From assembly GCA_900554495.1 (NCBI GenBank), contig USHR01000065.1:1-8850 (forward strand): 8,850 bases of DNA, given 5' to 3'. The stretch comes from an uncultured Collinsella sp. (GTDB taxonomy: Bacteria; Actinomycetota; Coriobacteriia; Coriobacteriales; Coriobacteriaceae). Below, piece after piece: positions 5,817 through 8,850 of the stretch (its first letter is position 1; each line of letters starts with the position of its first letter). The notes below the pieces were generated by a model that was given only the letters and a program-made list of their open reading frames with translations, did no database searches and was not told where the DNA came from. The position numbers and the translations under genes were made by a program.

Positions 5817-7994
5817 ATGAACCTCCGCTCATCTCTTGCCTGCACCTCGAGCGATATCGCTCGCTGGGGACTGCGCTCCGTCCTCAAGCGCCAGGGCGGC
5901 GTACTCCCCGGCCGCATCGCCATGAAGATCAACCCCTATCTGCTGAGCGACCTGGCGGGCCTTGTCGACCGCAGCGTGGTGATCACCGGCACCAACGGTA
6001 AGACCACCACCTCCAACCTCATCGCCGACGCCGTTGCTGCCAGCGGTGCTACCGTGGTGTGCAACCGTGCCGGCAACAATATGGAGCCTGGTGTGGTGGG
6101 TGCTCTGCTCGAGGCCCGCAGCGATCTTAAGCACACCAGCAGCGGCAAACGCGTGGGCGTTTTTGAATGCGACGAGCTCTACACGGTGCGCGTCTTGCCC
6201 AAGCTCAAGCCGACCTACTTTGTGCTGCTCAACCTGTTCCGTGACCAGCTGGATCGCTACGGAGAGATCGACCATACCCAAGACGTCATCGCCCATGCGT
6301 TGGAGCTTTCGCCGGCAACGACGCTCATCTATAACGCCGACGATCCGCTGTGTGCCGCGATCGCCGCGCGCGTTCCCAATGCAAGCATCGCCTTTGGCAT
6401 CGACGGCGCCACCAACACCGAGTCTGACCGCATTAGCGACTCGCGCTTTTGCTCGCAGTGCAACGCCCCGTTGGAGTACGACTACGTACAGTATGGTCAA
6501 CTCGGCGCCTACCATTGCCCCTCGTGCGGTTGGGCACGCCCCGCACTGGTCCGCCGCGTGACGAATGTGAAGCTCAGTCGCGACGGCTATGGTTTTGACC
6601 TGGTGTTTGGATCTGATTCCAGCGCGCCAGCCGCGCACATCGACACGCGCTACAACGGCTTATATATGGTCTATAACGTTGCCGCCGCATTCTTTGCCGC
6701 ACATGAGTTAGGCGTGGATACGGCGCACTTGCAGCCCACGCTCAATGCCTACGTGCCTGCCGGCGGACGCATGGGCCGCTGGGATATTGCCGGTCGCACC
6801 GTCGAGGCAAACCTGGCCAAGAATCCCGTGGGCTTCGATCGACAGATCCAGTCCATTAAGACGGCGGGTGGCAGACTCTGCGCTTTCTTCCTGAACGACA
6901 ACAGTGCCGACGGCCACGATGTCTCCTGGATCTACGACGTCGACTTCGAGCGCATCGCCGATACCCCAGGGCTTGTCGCCTTTGCCGGCGGCACGCGTGC
7001 ACACGATATGCAGGTACGTCTCAAGTACGCCGGCATCGACGCCGCCATCATCTCGGACGTCGCGCAGGCAATTGGCGCCGTGGCGGATGAGACCGCCGGC
7101 GACACTTTCTACGCCGTCGCCAACTACACGGCCTTCCCGCCGCTGGTCAAGGAGCTCGACGAGCTTAATGGCACCACCGCCGACGTTGTTGCCGGGCGCG
7201 CCGTGGCCCGCGCCGATGGCAACGCCATCCCTTCCGCCGTCGCGCCAGTCAATCTTTCGCGCCCGTTGCGCATCGTCTACCTATACCCCGATGCTCTCAA
7301 CCTCTATGGCGACGGCGGCAACGTCATCGCCCTCGAGCGCCGCTGCGCCTGGCGCGGCATCCCCGCGCGTGTGGACGAGGTCCGCATGGGCGAGACGCTC
7401 GATCTGCACGATGCCGATATTGTCATGATGGGTGGCGGCTCCGATCGCGATCAGCTGGCGGTTGCACATGAACTGCTCGCTCAAAAAGACAAGGTCGCGG
7501 CCTACGTTGAGGACGGCGGCACGTTGCTTGCCATCTGTGGCAGCTATCAGCTGCTCGGCCGTTCGTACTACATGGGCGAGGATCGCATTGAGGGCCTGGG
7601 CGTCATTGCCGCCGAAACCGTACGCGGCTCCGACCGCCTGATCGGCAACGTAGCCGTCAAAACCGATCTGGCACCTGAGCCCTTTGTGGGATTCGAGAAC
7701 CACGGTGGCCGCACGCTTTTGGACGCCGAGGCCACGCCGCTCGGAACGTCCGTCGTCACGGGCACCGGCAACAACGGCGACGATGGCTTTGAGGGCCTGA
7801 TCTACAAGGGCGTCATCGGCACGTACCTGCATGGCCCGGCGCTGCCCAAGAACCCCGAGCTCGCCGACTGGCTGATCGCCCATGCCCTCGAGCACCGTGG
7901 CGATGCACAGGCCGCCGCCCTGCTGCCGCTCAAGCCCCTCGACGACACCTACGAGCACGCCGCCCACGACGCCGCCATGAAGCTCCTCCCCTAA
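5817..7994 (+). CDS. murT-gatD: MurT-GatD fusion, lipid II isoglutaminyl synthase
   Basis: One uninterrupted 725-residue frame carries both subunits of the enzyme that amidates D-glutamate at position 2 of the lipid II stem peptide, using glutamine and ATP at the inner face of the membrane. Residues 1 to about 455 are MurT: the family N-terminus, P-loop GTNGKTTT (58-65), acidic FECDELY (116-122), a four-cysteine zinc ribbon (Cys212, Cys215, Cys234, Cys237), and the C-terminal DVSWIYDVD motif (368-376), whose Asp368 is the likely equivalent of the MurT aspartate proposed to join the GatD active site. A linker of about 30 residues (453-482) follows. Residues about 484-695 are GatD: nucleophile Cys574 in LAICGSYQLLG, Arg607 in RLIGNV, and His672 in YLHGP. 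The two proteins are usually separate (roughly 440 and 240 residues). The ATG at 5817 follows AGGA and opens the family N-terminus. It ends an operon with two helical-repeat genes; a terminator follows. Confidence 0.95.
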   Translation: MNLRSSLACTSSDIARWGLRSVLKRQGGVLPGRIAMKINPYLLSDLAGLVDRSVVITGTNGKTTTSNLIADAVAASGATVVCNRAGNNMEPGVVGALLEARSDLKHTSSGKRVGVFECDELYTVRVLPKLKPTYFVLLNLFRDQLDRYGEIDHTQDVIAHALELSPATTLIYNADDPLCAAIAARVPNASIAFGIDGATNTESDRISDSRFCSQCNAPLEYDYVQYGQLGAYHCPSCGWARPALVRRVTNVKLSRDGYGFDLVFGSDSSAPAAHIDTRYNGLYMVYNVAAAFFAAHELGVDTAHLQPTLNAYVPAGGRMGRWDIAGRTVEANLAKNPVGFDRQIQSIKTAGGRLCAFFLNDNSADGHDVSWIYDVDFERIADTPGLVAFAGGTRAHDMQVRLKYAGIDAAIISDVAQAIGAVADETAGDTFYAVANYTAFPPLVKELDELNGTTADVVAGRAVARADGNAIPSAVAPVNLSRPLRIVYLYPDALNLYGDGGNVIALERRCAWRGIPARVDEVRMGETLDLHDADIVMMGGGSDRDQLAVAHELLAQKDKVAAYVEDGGTLLAICGSYQLLGRSYYMGEDRIEGLGVIAAETVRGSDRLIGNVAVKTDLAPEPFVGFENHGGRTLLDAEATPLGTSVVTGTGNNGDDGFEGLIYKGVIGTYLHGPALPKNPELADWLIAHALEHRGDAQAAALLPLKPLDDTYEHAAHDAAMKLLP

Positions 7995-8000
7995 CGCCCC

Positions 8001-8040
8001 AACCACCACAAAGGGGACAGGCACCTTTGTGGTGGTTTTG
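8001..8040 (+). terminator. Intrinsic terminator of murT-gatD, also a palindromic repeat
   Basis: Six bases past the stop, a perfect 14-bp stem (8001-8014 with 8024-8037) encloses a 9-base GGACAGGCA loop and ends in TTTT. The stem is rich in ACCACCACAAAGG. From memory, similar GGGACAGG palindromes recur between genes in Collinsella, so this may be a dispersed repeat used as a terminator. Part of it (TGTGGTGGTTTT) recurs at 8147-8158. Confidence 0.75.
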
Positions 8041-8058
8041 ACCCGTCCCAGCGGTTTG

Positions 8059-8113
8059 TCTCAATCTGTAACACATAGAGCCGATTTGCCCGCCCAGATG
8101 TTACAGGTTGAGA
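8059..8113. repeat. Long-armed inverted repeat in the gatD-tRNA gap
   Basis: TCTCAATCTGTAAC (8059-8072) is complementary to GTTACAGGTTGAGA (8100-8113) apart from one G-T pair; one further A-T pair extends it inward. The spacer is about 27 bases. There is no T-run, so it is not a terminator. It lies immediately after the preceding palindrome, suggesting a cluster of intergenic repeats. Confidence 0.6.
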
Positions 8114-8176
8114 TGTTTGAAGATCGGGATAGGGAGTCAGCTCCTGTGTGGTGGTTTTTCAGTTTGCCAACGATAT

Positions 8177-8204
8177 GTGAACGGCTAAAAAAGTCTGCTA
8201 TACT
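8177..8204 (+). promoter_or_regulatory. Candidate promoter of tRNA-Glu
   Basis: TATACT at 8199-8204 is a good -10 box, 10 bases before the mature tRNA. GTGAAC at 8177-8182 is a weak -35 at 16-base spacing. Position relative to the tRNA is the main support. Confidence 0.5.
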
Positions 8205-8214
8205 CTTTCCCGCT

Positions 8215-8291
8215 GTCCCCATCGTCTAGCGGCCAAGGACGCCACCCTTTCAAGGTGGATATCGCGGGTTCGAATCCCGCTGGGGGCACCA
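8215..8291 (+). tRNA. tRNA-Glu (anticodon UUC), CCA encoded
   Basis: The sequence folds as a full cloverleaf. The acceptor stem pairs GTCCCCA (8215-8221) with TGGGGGC (8281-8287, one G-T pair). The anticodon stem CCACC/GGTGG holds the loop CTTTCAA, giving anticodon TTC for GAA/GAG codons. The T-arm is CGGGTTCGAATCCCG (8265-8279). The discriminator is A at 8288 and CCA (8289-8291) is in the DNA. It closely resembles E. coli tRNA-Glu, including GTCTAG in the D arm. Confidence 0.97.
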
Positions 8292-8301
8292 TTTAAACTG
8301 A

Positions 8302-8334
8302 GAAGCCCGTTGCCCTCGCGGTGACGGGCTTTTT
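8302..8334 (+). terminator. Intrinsic terminator of tRNA-Glu
   Basis: AGCCCGT (8304-8310) pairs with ACGGGCT (8324-8330), extended inward by four more pairs to a 5-base loop and followed by TTTTT. It starts 11 bases after the tRNA CCA. A diverged second copy lies at 8490-8522. Confidence 0.85.
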
Positions 8335-8343
8335 GCTATCCAT

Positions 8344-8362
8344 GTGCCGGGATTCGAACCCG
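8344..8362 (-). repeat. Antisense copy of the tRNA T-arm (copy 1)
   Basis: Read on the minus strand this is CGGGTTCGAATCCCGGCAC, the T-arm of the upstream tRNA-Glu joined to GCAC with the CTGGGG between them missing. The loop reads TTCGAAT only on the minus strand, so the orientation is truly inverted. No complete minus-strand tRNA can be built around it. Confidence 0.65.
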
Positions 8363-8367
8363 ACAGG

Positions 8368-8455
8368 GTGCGGAGCTGTGGAAACGCGAAACGTTTTCCA
8401 GCGCAGCACGCAAGGAGCGAAGTGACGCAGTGAAGGCGGGCGGCGCCAGCCGCAC
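8368..8455. repeat. GC-rich foldable spacer between the two tRNA-end modules
   Basis: An outer stem can form between GTGCG...GCTG (8368-8378) and CAGC...CGCAC (8447-8455) with a short bulge. Inside lies a hairpin TGGAAACG / CGTTTTCCA (8379-8386 with 8392-8400, one bulged base). The rest (8403-8445) is purine- and GC-rich with repeated GCG-like steps. No coding sense is visible. It could be a small structured repeat or RNA; nothing shows it is transcribed, since the tRNA terminator lies before it. Confidence 0.4.
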
Positions 8456-8461
8456 GCGGAC

Positions 8462-8479
8462 ATCCCGCTGGGGGCACCA
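8462..8479 (+). repeat. 18-base copy of the tRNA-Glu 3' end
   Basis: This is identical to 8274-8291, from within the T-arm through the encoded CCA. Duplicated tRNA 3' ends are typical of integrase attachment sites, but no integrase gene or element lies between the copies. Confidence 0.7.
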
Positions 8480-8489
8480 CAGAATCTAA

Positions 8490-8522
8490 GAAGCCCGTTA
8501 CCAATTCGGTAGCGGGCTTTTT
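8490..8522 (+). terminator. Second, duplicated intrinsic terminator
   Basis: AGCCCG (8492-8497) pairs with CGGGCT (8513-8518), continued inward by five pairs to the loop AATTC, then TTTTT. The stem interior differs from the first copy on both sides, keeping pairing, which suggests that the fold is what is retained. Confidence 0.75.
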
Positions 8523-8531
8523 GCTACCGAT

Positions 8532-8551
8532 ATGCCGGGATTCGAACCCCG
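8532..8551 (-). repeat. Antisense copy of the tRNA T-arm (copy 2)
   Basis: On the minus strand this reads CGGGGTTCGAATCCCGGCAT, matching the antisense T-arm at 8344-8362 and placed the same distance after its terminator. Confidence 0.6.
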
Positions 8552-8576
8552 AGGGCATAAAATCACACTGCCATCC

Positions 8577-8811
8577 AAGGGCCCGTGGTCAAAAAATAGC
8601 AAATATGAGTACTGTTACCAATTTAGTAACAGCGATTTCATGCCATCAGAAGGCGATTTAAACGCCAGGGGTCCTGCAGCGGAAGAATTGCAGGCCTTCA
8701 TCAGCTAAGTACTTGGACATATGTTGCGTAATACTGCATATTTTGTAAAAAGATAATGCTACGGGACTTGTGACAGTACTCATATTTGACGTTTTTTGCC
8801 CACGACCCCTT
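8577..8811. mobile_element. MITE-like element with 42-base terminal inverted repeats
   Basis: The left end (8577-8618) and right end (8770-8811) are inverted repeats of 42 bases, with 35 positions matching by eye; the inner 35-base core matches at 30, including 16 bases in a row (ACAGTACTCATATTTG on the right arm). The interior is about 150 bases, AT-rich compared with the neighbourhood, with no transposase. It holds small hairpins: GTTAC/GTAAC (8614-8630), GGCG/CGCC (8652-8666) and CCTGCA/TGCAGG (8673-8694). No clear target-site duplication is visible next to the ends. The size and structure fit a non-autonomous miniature element. I believe similar sequences recur in Collinsella but cannot verify this here. 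Confidence 0.65.
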
Positions 8812-8838
8812 ATTACGTGGGCGAATCAGTTGCAAAAC

Positions 8839-8850
8839 CTGTCTCTTATA
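8839..8850 (-). other. Residual Tn5/Nextera adapter at the contig end
   Basis: The final 12 bases, CTGTCTCTTATA, are identical to the start of the reverse complement of the Tn5 mosaic end used in Nextera libraries. They sit exactly at the window edge, as untrimmed adapter would. They should not be read as genome sequence. Confidence 0.8.

Larger units (their letters stand above)
8274..8551 (+). repeat. Partial tandem duplication of the tRNA 3' end, terminator and antisense T-arm
   Basis: Two copies of one module are visible. Copy 1 (8274-8362) starts with the last 18 bases of tRNA-Glu, then the terminator, then an antisense T-arm. Copy 2 (8462-8551) starts with the identical 18 bases ATCCCGCTGGGGGCACCA (8462-8479), then a diverged terminator (8490-8522), then the same antisense T-arm. 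The offset is about 188 bases. Bases upstream of 8462 do not complete a second tRNA. Confidence 0.75.

Noticed and set aside
8029..8229. 66-codon plus-strand frame after murT-gatD
   Set aside because: It starts inside the terminator stem, runs through palindromic repeats and ends inside the tRNA.
8404..8479. Possible second tRNA ending at the duplicated CCA
   Set aside because: No 5' acceptor strand complementary to TGGGGGC and no anticodon or D arm; only the 3' end is present.
8250..8558. 102-codon minus-strand frame through the tRNA region
   Set aside because: Its ends are the antisense of the tRNA T-arm copies (the familiar spurious peptides from reverse-complemented tRNAs), and it crosses two terminators and the tRNA gene.
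1..8850. CRISPR array
   Set aside because: No set of regularly spaced direct repeats of CRISPR size was seen; the repeats present are inverted, or occur only as pairs.

Overview
This 8,850-base window looks like chromosomal DNA from a high-GC coriobacterium, most plausibly Collinsella or a close relative. The grounds are the GC-rich codon use, the MurT/GatD type of cell-wall enzyme, and intergenic palindromes of a style I associate with Collinsella; no rRNA or other marker gene confirms it. The last 12 bases match the start of the Tn5/Nextera mosaic-end adapter, so the right edge is probably a raw contig end and not genome.

Layout. (1) Positions 1-3153, minus strand, read right to left: a stand-alone AdhE-type iron-containing alcohol dehydrogenase (1930-3153), glycerol dehydrogenase gldA (745-1845), then a truncated divergent GldA-like gene (125-631). 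The first two each end at a clear intrinsic terminator. (2) Positions 3154-3651: a divergent intergenic region of about 500 bases with hairpins and a repeated heptamer but no convincing gene. (3) Positions 3652-7994, plus strand: a compact three-gene unit. Two tandem, translationally coupled, distantly paralogous helical-repeat proteins of unknown function are followed by one 725-residue protein that fuses the Mur-ligase-like MurT to the glutamine amidotransferase GatD. In other bacteria these are two separate proteins that together amidate lipid II. A strong terminator closes the unit. (4) Positions 8001-8850: a repeat-rich, non-coding end. It holds two palindromes, tRNA-Glu(UUC) with its terminator, a partial duplication of the tRNA 3' end plus terminator, two antisense copies of the tRNA T-arm, a GC-rich foldable spacer, and a MITE-like element with long terminal inverted repeats.

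How the genes work together. GldA interconverts glycerol and dihydroxyacetone with NAD(H). The Fe-ADH probably disposes of reducing power by reducing an aldehyde. They form a plausible fermentative redox pair, although a terminator lies between them. The plus-strand unit probably serves peptidoglycan maturation (D-glutamate to D-isoglutamine in lipid II); the role of the two helical proteins is unknown. The most notable items are the MurT-GatD fusion, the paralogous pair beside it, the duplicated tRNA-end module and the MITE-like element.
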